The notes below the pieces were generated by a model, which saw only the letters and a program-made list of their open reading frames with translations, searched no databases and had not been told where the DNA came from. From the NCBI GenBank assembly GCA_016808115.1, contig JAEQBH010000731.1, positions 558,001-622,000 on the forward strand: a DNA stretch of 64,000 bases. The letters are read 5' to 3'. The stretch is from Tetrastigma voinierianum (taxonomy: Eukaryota > Streptophyta > Magnoliopsida > Vitales > Vitaceae). Of the stretch, positions 11,641 through 23,599 are shown one piece after another (within the stretch, counting starts at the first letter, position 1; the number at the start of each line of letters is the position of its first letter). Position numbers and translations under genes: made by a program.

Positions 11641-12900
11641 GGACATAGGAGGTTATTCAAATCAAGACTCCGTGGATCTTACAGCAAGCACCAGGTCTTA
11701 TTGTAGAACCGCTTGAGGTAGTTCACGCTCCATGAGCTGGCAAGGTTTTTCCTTCTTCCATTTGGAGTCTATAGTTACAGTCGGATTATGCAGATAATGT
11801 ATGGAAGCCCTCTCCAATTAGGGTCCTGTACTCTTCCCGTGTAAAGTGGTCCTTCCTTGCCGGCGTAAGATTTTAGAACTGTGTCGCCCGTTTGTAACTC
11901 CCGGGCTCGACCACAGCACACATCCTCGTTGTCTTCCGTGATAGTTCTCCATACACTTTAGACCTACTGCTTTTCTTTCTAGAGATCCGTGCTTCAGCGA
12001 AGGACCTCCTATCAGGTTCAATTGCTCAAGTAGTTCAATCCTTGGTTATTTTAGTCCGACCTCAACTGGATCTACTGCTTCGGTGCCAAAGGCCAAAGAA
12101 AACGGGTTTCCTGAGTTGCCGACTTGTGCGTAGTTCTATAAGCCCATAATACCTTGGGGAGGTACTCTACCCATTTTCCTTGCAGTCTTCCACCGGCTTT
12201 CTGTTGCTCTTGTGAGTCCTTATAAGGACTCTGTCACGCATCGGGATCAAGCAGACGAAATGGGACTGAGCACGCTCTGACCCCGAGCTCAAGCATAAAA
12301 ATCCTCGAACTTGGGATTGTCGAATTGTTTCCCATTATCAAACACGAGGACCCTGGATCTCGAACCCGTATATTATAAAGCTAGACGGTTGCATACCTTG
12401 CCTGTGATCATGCTATGGTCTCGCTTCATCTGTAAAATAGTTCACTACCACAATGATAATTTAGATTGGGCCCCTTCCAATGGGTAGGGTCCCACATGTC
12501 CAACCCCATTGTTGAAAAGGCCGTATGGCTCAGGACTGACAAGCTTTCGCGCTTCCAACGAGATGAGATCCCGCATGCTCCCGACTCAGATTTTCTAACC
12601 GGGCTTCTATCGCATCTTTGAGCATTGTGGGCCAAAAGAGTACTTCACCAATGTTTTCCCCGCCAAGGTCCGAGTCAGATGTGGTTGCCACATATGCCCT
12701 CGTGTACCTCCCTGAGTATGTAGTTGGCCTCTTCCTTCCCTACACACTTGAGAATGGGCGTAGAGAAGCCTCATTTATAAAGGGTCCCCCGATGAACGGC
12801 GGAATCTCACGACTCAGCCTGAAGCTTGGGACGCCTCCTCGGGTCGCCGCAATGTACCATCCACCAAATAACTTTGCATGGGTCCATCCAACCTTGGCTC
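11640..12900 (-). pseudogene. Integrase of element B, degenerate
   Basis: Homologous by position and sequence to 150-1560 of A and 28950-30250 of C. The clearest pieces are MAHNAQRCDRSP at about 12600-12635 (zinc-finger neighbourhood, compare MAHDAQRHHRTS in C) and base-level matches to A such as GGTACTCTACCC and CCATTATCA. Stops and frameshifts are frequent; no catalytic DDE triad can be read in one frame. Confidence 0.6.
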
Positions 12901-13039
12901 GGACATCACAGGGGAGACTTCTCCGTTGTCGATGCTTACTGAGGGTTCTGGAAGGTGCCTGATGGTGCATCACCACAGGTCTTCTTGTGAGGTCGTCGCG
13001 CTCACAATGCACGCCCTCACACCCTCGCTTCGTACATGT

Positions 13040-13570
13040 CACATGAACTCACGAGGAACTTCTAGCTAAACTTCTCGCACATTTTCGAGATATAAGATCA
13101 TCTTCTCACCGGGCCTCGTAGATTCCTCTGATCTCAAATATTTTACCACCACTGGGAGTCGCCACCTCCAACCGGATCTTACCCATGAAGTGGGTGAGAT
13201 TAAGTCCAGCTATGACAACCTCGATATTCGATTCATTATCGAGGCTCGAAGCCAAATCCAGGTATCTGATCTATCCCACCTGAGGCCGATCAGCCCTCGC
13301 ACCGTTTCCTCGGTGTTAGTGGCCCCGCTGACTTGATAATCTTCAACGGAGGTCTGGTGCCGCTGTAGCTCAGACCGGTGTGGCCGGGAGTGAATTCCAT
13401 GATGAAATCTCGCAAGATCCGCCTTTACAACCGTCTCCTGCTTAAATTCGATGTCGACCCACTCAACTTCTATAGCCCACTTCATCAACCTTCTAGAGGT
13501 TTCTGGTTTATGCAGTATTTACTTCATCGGATATTCGGTCGACTTTCTGGTTTGCAGATGAAATTTCGAA
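13040..13570 (-). pseudogene. RNase H region of element B, degenerate
   Basis: Aligned with the RNase H block of A (shared GAATTCCATGATG, CCGTGGGCCGGAGTG-like text, TATAAGATCATCTTCTC). Protein-level signal is weak: minus strand EVEWVDIEFKQET, then DLARFHHGIHSRP. The block lies between RT and integrase as expected. Called mainly from synteny with A. Confidence 0.5.
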
Positions 13571-13929
13571 GTAAGGCTCCAGTTTTCTGGATGTTACTAA
13601 CGCTTAGATTAACTTTTCCATCTGGGTACCTCCTCCTCCGCTCCTCGTTTCCTACAAGGTAATAGTAGACTAGTTGTTTGACCTGCCTTTGTCTCTACCA
13701 AGACTCGCACTTAGTGGCAAGTCTCGAAATGGCCAGTGAAGAGTGAGGAGTTCTCCTCAAAGTAAGGGCTACTAGAATGTGGAGAGCCTGTAGGTTTTGG
13801 AGCGCCATGAACACTCCTGCAATGTGCATCCCACTAGAAGGCCTTTTCAACCCAAAGAAAGGCCGACACTGGTCGACCCTGCATACGGCTTACCAGTTGG
13901 TAGCTATTCCTCCCCGTCAGCGCCAATTG

Positions 13930-14620
13930 CCTTTAATGTTTAACTGATAAGATATCAAGCATGACCTTTATCTTATCTGTGTTTACCTCTATTCCTCGGC
14001 TGTTGACTATAAAACCTAAGAACTTCTCGATGGAGACTCTGAAACCGCATTTGGCTGGGTTTAACTTCATATTGTAGCTTTTCAGGACTTGGAACGCCTC
14101 AACTAAATGGGTTATGTGGAGCTCGGCTTTTACCGATTTTACCAGCATGTCGTCTATATATACCTCCATAGATGTTCCAATTTGTTTATGGAACATCTTG
14201 TTCACCAGCCTTTGGTAGGTGGCTCTGCTATTTCAAATCCGAAGGGCATTACTCGATAACAAAGAGGTTCTCGACCAGCTGACAACGAGGTCTTCGTCAG
14301 CCGTCCATACCGATCCGTTGTAGCTAGAGTAAGGCGCCCATGAGTCGAAGAGTTCATGACCGGCCGTGGCGCCTACCAGAGATCAATCCAAGGTAGGAAA
14401 GCTATCCTCAAGTGTGCCCCGTTGGATAAACTGTGAAATCAATGCAAATCCGCCACTTGTCATTTTCTTTTTTGACGAGAACAACGTTAGCCAACCATTC
14501 AGGGTACTCTACTTCTCTCGATCGCTGCCGAGGCAGAGTTTACCGAATCTCTTCATTAATCGCCCTTTCGTCTTTCGGGCAAAACCTCTCTTTGCTTCGA
14601 CCGCTTAAAGGAGGGATTGA
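13930..14620 (-). pseudogene. Reverse transcriptase of element B
   Basis: Minus-strand ORF 13933-14205 encodes the palm and thumb side: NKMFHKQIGTSMEVYIDDM, with the catalytic Y-I-D-D box, followed by VKSVKAELHITHLVEAF and LNPAKCGFRVSIEKFLGF, all standard for Ty3/gypsy RT. The upstream fingers (to about 14620) match the same part of A at base level but carry frameshifts and small deletions. The YIDD box is intact here but broken in A, so the copies decayed independently. Confidence 0.85.
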
Positions 14621-14959
14621 CGCTCAGCCCGTGGTACCACCACGGTCGATTCCGCCCATGTCTTCCTCTGCTTCTGTAGCGAATACCAATGCCTCGCCTC
14701 TAGAAAACGATGAGAGGGCTTTTGATGTCTTCCGCTAGTTTAGACCCTATGTAGACGAGGTAGTTCGCCGGTCGCTGTCAGCATTGCTTCCCACCCTTCC
14801 AAGGCGAGGGTCGGGTGGTTGCCTCGCCTCGCATGTCGATCTCGGCCCATGTAAATGTCACTGACTGTGTTTTGCTTCATTGATCAATAACATTCCCTGC
14901 TATGCTACGGTTTCTGACCATTCCTACTCCATTTGCATTTAAAATTTGACGACTCATGT

Positions 14960-15300
14960 GATAAGTGGAGTGGAAAGGGTCTCTATGGTATTGAGAGAGG
15001 GCCTACCGAACATATTGTAGGCCGGAATGTGGGCTTCTAATACTATGAGAAATCTCACCGTTGTCAGAGTCTGCAATGGGGTCTCCTAAAGTGAGAACTA
15101 GTCAGACGACCTTTAGCGTAGATTTTCTCCAGAGAACCCACGTAGTGTGCGTTGACTAGCTCTAGCTTCTCCCTTCCAATGCCCATTTTGTCGAAAGCTA
15201 ATGCGAAGATGATGTCGTTCGAGCTTTCGTTGTCAACAAGGACCCCGTGGGATCGCTTTATCGCTATCACTATGGCTTTTATCGCAAGTGGTCGCCGATG
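14960..15300 (-). pseudogene. Aspartic protease of element B with altered active site
   Basis: Minus-strand ORF 15064-15270 carries the N-terminal half of the retropepsin: HGVLVDNESSNDIIFALAF then DKMGIGREKLE. The family triad is D-[T/S/N]-G; here the third residue is E (DNE). C keeps DNG at the same place (32600-32640). The C-terminal half follows in another frame near 14990-15060. Context is gag to the right and RT to the left. Confidence 0.7.
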
Positions 15301-15399
15301 TCATGAAATTTCTTCCATGTCGAAATCGGTGGTTGGTTATGGTAGTATCCAAATGAGAAGTTTGATAATCGCTTGTACTTCTAAGGTTTCCCGATCCGA

Positions 15400-16008
15400 T
15401 GTCAAGAAGTGGGCCTTCCCGGTCGACTGACTCTCCACCCCGCAAACCTCCAAAGATTACATGGATTTCTTCTGCGCGCTTGATGTCAACCTGGGTCAGC
15501 TGGACGAGGTGGTGGTCGACTCGCCTCGCCTTCCGAGGCCACGTGAATCTACCGAAATGCCCCACGCCGGATCGGGAATTCAATCTCCTTTCCGAGTCGG
15601 ATGCGCCATCCGTTCGCTGGGCCCATGAACCTCGTGGAACTCACAAAGATTTGCATCGCCTCAACGGTCCGACTTCATCCGATGGCCACCTCGTAAACCT
15701 TTCATGTCAGACACTTCTCTGCAGACCCCGCATTAATCGAGGCCGGCGTGTATCGGGCCGAGGTGAATACCGCCAGAATCCTCAGCCGAGGGTCCCCCCA
15801 CGATCCCCGACGCCTCCTCGCCTTATCGTGGACCGCCTCTCGTTTTCTACTCCTCCTTAGGACTGGTCCTCGCCCACCGTCTCTGGCTTCGCTTCTCTGC
15901 CGCCTCTACTCTTTCTGAAAGTAGAAGAGCTTTGCTCGGGATGTGGAGGGCTTCTTCACCACGATATATTTCTGCTTTGGCGAGGGACTCGCCCATGCTT
16001 GCCTCGAG
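15400..16008 (-). pseudogene. gag of element B, C-terminal part
   Basis: Aligns with 3960-4560 of A. The zinc-knuckle-like Tat gag tail is near 15600-15660 in broken form. The block is cut at 16009-16014 by solo LTR F and resumes at 19119; the sequence either side of F joins in register with A (CGAGGGTTCTTTTGAGATAG). Confidence 0.55.
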
Positions 16009-16014
16009 GGTTCC

Positions 16015-19000
16015 TGTGGACCCCACCCGATCCACAGCCTAGCGACCGCTTTAAATGAAAAGAGAATGCAGTTGATTTTCTAATTTTAGAAAATCCGTCC
16101 CCACGAGGAACGCTTTCGAGTCACCACTTACTTTTGTGGTTATTATTTTATAAAGGAAACCAAGTAAGAACAAAAACCCCAATGACTCCAAGATGGAAAA
16201 GCGGTCCGGCAAAACTAGATTGGTCCGGATCGATTACCTATCGGGAAGGTACTCCCATACGAGGTAGCACCTCTAGGCCTGAACCTCGATCTCTCGCGTA
16301 GTGAATCGGGTATGTGGAGCATATGGGTCACAGATCGATAGTCTCCTAAGCTAAACATACAACTCGATCGTAATTAACCTATTTGGTATCTAGCATGCTT
16401 AAAACATTCAACTAAAAGTGGCAATATGTACTGCGGTCCCTAGCCGTCGCTGCAAGGGAAAGTTAGTCGCACATTTCAGGCATACAACAATCTCTCAAAA
16501 TTAGATATCAAAAGAAAAGGAAGCTAAAGAAACCATACATGGTATCTCAACCACTCATTGATGCTACCACTCTGCGGTAACCATCGCCCATTCCAAAGAA
16601 ACGGCTCAACAAAACACTAGATTATCAGTGCTTAACTAGTCACCCGGACTCGCATAGATCCCGATCCTATGAATAAAAATTGAACCCACATTAACCTGAA
16701 CTAAACCCCATTTCATACCTAAACGTAGCCCTACACTGATCTGGAGCGACGGGCTTGACTTACAAAGGTCACAAGCCTAATTAACCAAATGACAACTCCT
16801 TGGCAAACCCGAAATCAATATCTAGCTTCCCAACCGGCTGACCGTTGAGAATAATTAAAATTTTTTTAGAACATTCTCAGAGTAAGGAAACCAAAAAATT
16901 AAAATGGTGTACAATTCCAACACCAAATGACTAAGAACCAACACAAACAAAACAAAGTACCCAAACTTCCATTCAAAACTGAACCCAATGAACTGGCTGA
17001 TCCGGTTTCCCAACCAGTTCAGCCGGTTGAGAAAGACTCTCAAAATTTTTCAAAACCTTCCTCTGAGAGTCAGGAATCCAAAAAAACAAATCAAGTAGAA
17101 AACCAACTCCGAATGACTGAGAACCGACACAAACGGCGCCAAGACTCCAAACTGGCCGTTCCAAAGAACCGGGTCTGAAGGAACCGGCGGATCTGGTTTC
17201 CCAACCAGTTCAGCCGGCTGAGAGAGGCTCTCAAAATTTTTCAGAACTTCCTCAAAGAGTCAAGAATCCAAAACAAACCAAGTAGAAAACCAACTCGGAC
17301 GCATCGAGAACCGACACAAACGGGCGCCAAAGACCCAAACCACGTTTCTAGCAAATTAAATTCATGAACTGCTGATCTGGCTTCCTGTCCAGTCACTAGT
17401 TGAGAGAGGCTCTAAAATTTTTTCTCAAAACCTTCCTCAAAGAGTCAGAATCCAAAAACAAACGGAGTACAACCGACTGAATGACCAGAACCGACACAAA
17501 CAAAGGCTAAAGACCCAAACTCCATTGCTCCAACAAACCCGAATTTAGTGAACCGGACAGATTTAGCTCTCCTAACCAGTTCAGTCGGCTGATGAGTGCT
17601 CAAAATTTTCAGAACCTTCCTCAAAGAGTCAGAAACTAAAAAACAAACAGGAGTACAAACTAACTCCAAATGACTGAATCGATAATAAATGGGCCTAAAG
17701 ACTCCAACCACTGCCCAAGAACTGGAATTCAAGTGAACCGGTTGATTTGGTTTCCCAACCAGTTCAGTTGGTTGAGAGAGGCTCTCAAAATTTGTCAGAA
17801 CCTACCTCAAAGAGTCAGGAATCCAACAAGACAAATGGAGTACACATTCGACTCCGAATGACTAAGAACCGAAACAAACGGTGCCTAGTGTCCTAACACG
17901 AGTCCGCAAACAACAAAGGCAAAGAAAAGCATAAAAGAAATGGGAGAAGCATATAAATTTCATACCTGTAAGATTCATGGCTATTCCCCCCTTTTTCTTC
18001 TTTCTTTCCGCTTCCAAAACCAGGTATCCACTCCTTCAAATCCGTCGGAACTCCTCTTCAAAACAAGAGAGACCACGCCCTCCGGATTTAGATAAACCCT
18101 CCTTTCCTCCTTTTCTCCCTTTTCTCCTCTCTTCTTCCTCTCTTCCCTTTTTGATCACCTCTCCACGTTTTTTCTTCTATTTCTCTCTCCCTTTCTCTCT
18201 GAGCCCACTCCATTTTGCACACCTTCAGTCCTGGGAACTCCCACCTTCAGTCTCGAACTTCCCCAACTCCATAAACACTCCTCTATTCCCATGGTCCATA
18301 GTTGGCCACATTTACTTCTTTGCTTAACCACCAAGTATCCAAGTGGGATCTGCGGGCTGTAAGCAAACCCATAACATGGTCCAAAAACTGATCCAACCCA
18401 TGCCTAGGGACTGATCTCGGGGCCGCATGGGTCTTGGCCCATAGATTTTGGGCTCCAAAATCACAAAAATTAGCACCCCATGCAAGCTAGCTCCGATGCA
18501 CTCCGCTGCATGGGCTTCCTAACTGTCGATCCGATTGAGAAAAATCTGAAATTTTGAGAGAATATCTTTGAAGAATAAAGAGTCCATGAAAAATGCTTTG
18601 ATTCCGCAGTCCGGTGAGGGAGATGACCAAAATAAGCCTTAGTGCTCCGAATTCGAACCTGCTCTAGTAATGAACTTCAATCAAATCAATCGAGTTAATG
18701 GACCGGGTTTCCAACTAGTCTATCCGGTTACTAAAAATTCTCAAATTTTTTCAGATACTTCCTCAATGAGTAAGGAATCCGAAAAAAGAAACGGCGCTCA
18801 ATTCCGAGTTCGAATGAGGGAGATATGATCGAAACAAGCCCAAGTGCTCCGAATTCGACATACTCCAATAAACTCCGATTGAGCTAAACCCGTGGGGGCC
18901 CCCACTTGCTTCCTATGGCATGATGCCACAACTCGACAATTCGATGACACTGAAGTGAACTACGCATGCACTCAAAGGACCACATAAATTAACCCACCGA

Positions 19001-19118
19001 GGCTTGGGAGACCGACTAAGCCTTAAGGGGTCTCTAACGGCAGCCATATGAGAACGATGGGTAGTGTGACACCGATAGGATAAATGCAAGTGTTGAGTAA
19101 CAAAATTGAGGGTCTACA
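16015..19118 (-). mobile_element. Solo LTR F (3.1 kb) inserted in gag of element B
   Basis: Begins TGTGGACCCC and ends GGGTCTACA, a near-perfect inverted terminal pair. It is flanked by GGTTCC (16009-16014) and GGTTCT (19119-19124), a 5-6 bp target duplication of a site still uninterrupted in A (GGGTTCTTTTG at 4567). There is no RT, integrase or gag coding inside, so it is read as a solo LTR left by LTR-LTR recombination. Read on the minus strand the start (TGTAGACCCTCAATTTTGTTACTC) resembles chromovirus LTRs, and a purine-rich GAGAGAAAGGGAGAG-type leader lies at 18150-18210. Lineage is inferred only. Confidence 0.8.
16820..17900. repeat. ~185-bp tandem repeat inside solo LTR F
   Basis: Six recognisable copies, each with CCAACCAGTTCAGCCGGTTGAGAG..CTCTCAAAATTTTTC, then CTTCCTCAAAGAGTCAGGAATCC and GACTGAGAACCGACACAAACG. 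The anchor CAACCAGTTC falls near 16830, 17011, 17202, 17385, 17573 and 17754. Weaker copies occur at about 18520 and 18710, separated from the block by the pyrimidine-rich part. Confidence 0.85.
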
Positions 19119-20100
19119 GGTTCTTTGAGATAGAGAACATTAGGTTCTTCGATCGCACCCCAAATTTCAAGAATGAGTTAATGCGAACTTTCGTCGAGAA
19201 TATCTACTCAAATGACTCTCTGCAAACCTTGAAACATATGACCTCGTGCTTTCTCTGAGCCTGCTTTATAATGAGCAGATAACTCTAAGCTCCTATACGT
19301 CCTGCTCGATGAAAGTGAGAGACGAACGCGATAGAAAGCTCTATGAACGAAGAGATGGAAGACAACAAGAGTCTGTTAAACCAGCCAAGTCAAAGTCTCT
19401 TCACAGATAGTGAAGGCTCACAGCATCAGGGTCCTGGAGCATCCGCAAGGCGCTCCATCTAATTTTTTGTATGTATCGAGGTGGTCTATGGGATCTTTTT
19501 GTTCCGCCAAACATCCGTTGCACTCGAACTTCGCAGGAAGAGTGGGATGCAGACTCTACAGGAATGGGATTCGCCTTTGTTATACTGTGGCATCCATGGA
19601 GACCTGAGCTCCTACTTCTACTACTTCCTCTCATGTGGTCGATTACTGATGTCCTTGAACCTCTGCACCCACGACCGCTCCTCTGTCTCCTACTGATAAG
19701 GGATGGGCCCATCGCCTTGGGTTGTTCCCGCCCGCCTCCTCATCAGCGGCCCTCTCTGAGGGCAGGCGACTCATGCTCCCAGCGGCTAGTTTCTCCCTTC
19801 GCATCTCGCTCGACGAGGGTCGAAAGCCGCTTCTCTCTGCAACAGGATTTTGGCCTTTTCGGGCCTGTCATGTCTCCTAGAGGCGTTGTATTTTCCTGGT
19901 GAGTTGCTCCAATTCTTTCAGCAAGTGTTGGTCAGGATGCTGCGCCTCCACCTCATCCGTGTTGACTCCGTACGCTTCTAACATGCCTGGGAGGCCTGGC
20001 GGTCTCACCGCCAGTCACCGGCCTCGTGATCCTCGGGAGGGCTGGCGGGCTCTACTTGTGTTCCGAGTCGATACCACCGCCGCCTCTCGAGGTCACTTTA
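19119..20100 (-). pseudogene. gag of element B, N-terminal part
   Basis: Continuation of gag beyond solo LTR F, homologous to 4567-5470 of A (shared TTTGAGATAGAGAACATTAGG, GAGAATATCTACTCA, GATGGAAGAC, GGTCACTTTATTTGTAA). Plus-strand ORFs here, including the 175-codon one at 19899-20426, are shadows: they run into the LTR and match no family. Coding on the minus strand is broken. Confidence 0.5.
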
Positions 20101-20117
20101 TTTGTAAAGGAACCGTT

Positions 20118-20142
20118 GCCGTCCCACAGATCTGTCAAACCG
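20118..20142 (-). other. Primer-binding-site-like segment of element B
   Basis: Minus-strand GGTTTGACAGATCTGTGGGA directly inside the 5' LTR. The TCTGTGGGA half agrees with the site usual in plant Ty3 elements, while the GGCGCC half is mutated. Position and resemblance to copies A and C are the support. Confidence 0.45.
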
Positions 20143-20143
20143 A

Positions 20144-20700
20144 CGATGCTTTTCAACCTGGAACCGGGCCGGGAGCATGCTGGAATTGCCGGGCCGCCCA
20201 CCGATTCTCGCAGACGCTAGTCTTCGCAAAAACAAGAAACAAAAAGGTTCGGGAGCTCGCCCGTTGCCTTTCGATGCCTAAGTCAGTTCTTTCCGGTGGA
20301 AGAGAATATCAACTGCTTAGAGAATCAAGTTTTGTGCATATGTCTGCATACTTTTACAGATGGGGTGACCTGGTATTTATAATGGATGATCCTCACACCT
20401 CCTATTGGATGATGACATTGCATTAGTATCTTTCTTGTTGGAGGATGATACGATATTCCTCCCATTGGATGAGAGATTTTCTCTCCTTTATCAAACCGAT
20501 TAATAAGAGATAATTGATGGCACAATTAGAAATATCTTACTTTTTCTCGACATGGAGATTGGGTGTTTTCCTCACACATTCCTCGCTACTAGACTTTAAG
20601 TGCGAGCTTGGACCCTTGTTTCGGGGCCTACATTTGAGGAATACCCATTGCGCCCATCAATGGTACCGCCTCGCTTTAATCCTATGCGCCTATTATTTCA
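20144..20700 (-). repeat. 5' LTR of element B
   Basis: 557 bp, pairs with 6607-7178. Plus strand begins (C)GATGCTTTTCAACC and ends TATTATTTCA at 20700, where homology with the 3' LTR and with A stops. Diverged by many substitutions and indels from its partner, suggesting an old insertion, a noisy sequence, or both. Confidence 0.82.
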
Positions 20701-21341
20701 AACCTCGTCAATATCTATATCGGTAAAATCGGCGATATTATGCATCGTGTCAGGGTTCTAAAATTTCAAAGAGAACAGAAAATAATGGAAGAAAAAATTC
20801 CAAATCCAGAAATTTTGGAAGAAAATAAGAAAAAAGAAAAAAAGAGAATCGGGGCTGGAATTGTGGAAGAAAAAATTCCAAACAAAAGACAAAGAAAGAA
20901 AGAAATAAAGAAGTGGAAATGGATACCTAAGTGGCATCATATACAGTTGGCTATCGATGGGTACAAAATGGAGCAACGTGGGAAGAAAGAGACAAATAAA
21001 TAAGGAAAAAATGAATAAAAAGAAAGTGAAGAGATCAAAACTGTAAGGCACGTGTAAGGTTTGTTTTCTTAGGAAATGCCACGTAGTGTGAAGATTAATT
21101 ATGGAAAAAAAATTATTTGATTTTAAGTTACCAAAAAAACTGTTCTTAAATTAAATATTTTAAGAATAATTTATAGCAATTTAAAATATTCTAAAATATA
21201 AATAAAAATATGAAAAAATATAAAATAAATTAAAAATATTTTTTACATTCAAAATTTAATATAAAATTTTATTTTTCTAAAACTTTTAAAATAGTTAAAA
21301 ATCAAATTCTTAAACAATTATTCTAAAATATTACTATGTTC

Positions 21342-21434
<93 letters not shown>

Positions 21435-22447
21435 CTATATCCATATCTTTTATAAATCATAGAAATAAATTATTTCTTTAATGTGAATGGATATATTTTA
21501 ATAAAAATAATTTTATTTTTAATAAACAAATATAAATATAGTAAAAAAATTAAAAAAAAATTCAAAAGATAATTGATATTTCAAAATAATTTTGATATCT
21601 AAATTAAATATATTTTAATTTTTAATTATCGATATTTATTTAAAAATATTCATTGATATATCCGATATATTTATAAAATTCAAGTACCAATATATCCATC
21701 AAAACCGATATTTTCATCTTTGTTTTCACTCACGTTTCTCTCCATAAGCAAAGCTTGGTTTTGCTCTATAACTTCACCCATTTCACAAGCTTTGCAACTC
21801 TACCCATTTCATAAGCACCATCAGCTTTGAGAAATAGTGTATGTGAATTTGGTTTTGAACGCAGTTGCAATTTGTTTTATATATGAAAGATAATTTTTTA
21901 ATGTCATATTATTATTATATGTCATTATGAATCATAGTCTCAAATGAGTTAAAACATTAATCTTTAAAAATTATTGTTAGTGCTGGTTTACCAATTGTAA
22001 TGATATAATATGAGTTTTGATTTTAGAATATAATGCAATATATGTTTATCCATTCATACTTCTAGTAAGTGGTTTGCCTTTTCAGAATATAATATGATCG
22101 CATTGGTTTTGGGCCACAAAGCATCACATGTTTATTCATTATTTCATATTTTTAAATAACCTAGATTATCGGTCAGTGTGGAGTTTGATATGCGGAGTTT
22201 AATTTGAAATATTTTAAGTCATAGTTTTATCAAGTAGATTAGATCGATTTGTATTAATTTGGTTAGGATTAATACATTTTTATTTAAAAAAGTATTTTTA
22301 CTAGAAAATATATATTTTAAAAAATAATAATGATAAAAATATTTAAATATATAACTTTTCCTTAATTTTGATGAGAAAGTCGTGAAATATTTGAATAAAA
22401 ATCATTTTAAATGCTTCCTACCTAAATAAGTAGTATTTGTTTTGTAT
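20701..22447. other. AT-rich spacer between elements B and C
   Basis: No gene or retroelement domain seen. Contents: cgatat-type palindromic words (20712-20745, 21650-21715), a purine-rich stretch (20755-21040) that gives a low-complexity Lys/Glu-rich ORF I do not believe, a long (AT)n tract, and A/T-rich DNA to the edge of C. The last bases TGTAT are the left copy of C's target duplication. Confidence 0.7.
21345..21433. repeat. (AT)n microsatellite, ~44 units
   Basis: Uninterrupted AT dinucleotides over about 89 bp in an AT-rich spacer. Copy number in such tracts is unreliable in assemblies. Confidence 0.95.
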
Positions 22448-23079
22448 TGACAACGCTTTTTCTATCGAAATCAATGGAGTCATTGGAGTCGCTTCATTCC
22501 TGTCATCGAATCGATATGTAACCCGCATTTAAAAGGTGGTCCTACAGGTGTGTGTCACCCGCCTCTCCGATGCTTAGTTAGCTTCTTTCAATGAAAGTGG
22601 AAAAGATCAATAGCTCAGGGTTTTTGATTGCGCATCTTTATTCTATGGAATTGTTTCTATTTATCGTGGGTGATCACGATGACTTTCCTTATTAGACGGC
22701 GATATGGCATCTTCCCAATTGGGTAGGGAATCTCTTCTTCCTTATCGCTAACTGAATATTAAAGGATAATTAGGGAGTCGTAATCGTGGGGGATCCTTCT
22801 TCCCTTAATGAGTAAATATTGGATCATGGAGATGGAGTGCTTTCTTACGCTATAACAGTGGTTACTGGATCATCTCGCCACCCGTCCGCCCACTAGGCTT
22901 AGTTTTAGCCCTGGGCTCGTGCCTTAGGAGTAATCAGGACGTCATCATGGGCCGAGTCCCCACGTGAGGCTCTTCTGCCAGCCCTACGGAGGATGCCAAC
23001 CCGCTTTAAGCCACCGATGGTTCGCTCCCCCGGGCCTCGCGCCTCGGGGCCTATGCAGTCCGATTTTTTAGCACTATCG
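22448..23079 (-). repeat. 3' LTR of element C
   Basis: 632 bp. Plus strand begins TGACAACGCTTTTTCTATCG and ends GCACTATC(G). The left part pairs with 34449-34860 (GTTAGAC, CTTCCCAATCGGGTAGG, ATTAAAGGATAATTAG, GGGGGATCCTT); the right part pairs with 54060-54256 (GGGCTCG, GGAGTAATCA, ACGTCATCATGGGC, CACATGAGGCTCTTCTGCC). The two halves of the partner LTR lie 19.2 kb apart, which exposed the nested insertion. Confidence 0.88.
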
Positions 23080-23599
23080 CCGCCTCGTACTGGTCAAGCG
23101 AGCTCAGCAAGGGCTGAATCGTTTTTTAGATCGAGCAGCGAATTCCACGTGGCCAAACAGGGTTTGTTGGTCTAGGCTTGTCATAGTTAATCGCATCGCG
23201 ATATTAACGACTTTTTCGATTTTCGCATTTCCATTTCAATGACGCCTAACAATGTTTTTGCAAGACCCTAATGCCATTTGAAATGTATTCCCTCGTTTCA
23301 AACCTCTTTCTATGGTCTCTGATTTTTCCTTCCGAATCTTCTCTCGATCATTGCTCAAGACCGTTCGTGGTTTCGCCGTTTCATCTTGCTTAGGTCTGCC
23401 TCTCTTTGTTCTCTTCCCTAGTTTGTTACATCTTTCTTCTTCTTCCCCTATTTACCTTTTCTTGTTCTGGATTTCGTGGGTCCTTGGTGATCATTGTTTG
23501 TCTCTTCTTATGCGCGATCATAGTGCTTATACAGGCTGTCGTTCTTACGGTCTACGCGCCAGAAGGCTGGCGAGGAATTACGAGTTAAGCGAACTAGCG

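Larger units (their letters stand above)
6607..20700 (-). mobile_element. Tat-lineage Ty3/gypsy retrotransposon B with nested solo LTR
   Basis: Complete in outline: 5' LTR at 20144-20700, then gag (split), protease, RT, RNase H, integrase, noncoding region with microsatellite and tandem array, antisense ORF remnant, and 3' LTR at 6607-7178. Without the 3104-bp insert F its length is about 11 kb, in the usual range for Tat elements with an extra ORF. Aligns with A through gag-pol and with C throughout. The flanking five bases (CTCGA left, AACCT right) do not form a convincing target-site duplication. This may reflect decay or a recombinant origin. Confidence 0.88.

Noticed and set aside
15399..15860. 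153-codon plus-strand ORF
   Set aside because: Antisense shadow of the gag region of B. Composition follows the complementary coding strand.
19899..20426. 175-codon plus-strand ORF
   Set aside because: Shadow of minus-strand gag that runs into the 5' LTR of B. No motif, and no matching ORF in A or C.
20740..21051. Lys/Glu-rich plus ORF and Phe/Leu-rich minus ORF
   Set aside because: Purine-rich low-complexity DNA in the spacer. The minus reading resembles a membrane protein only through Phe/Leu bias.
21345..21433. (AT)n tract as a centromere, origin or scaffold site
   Set aside because: A simple microsatellite in an AT-rich spacer; nothing else supports a special role.
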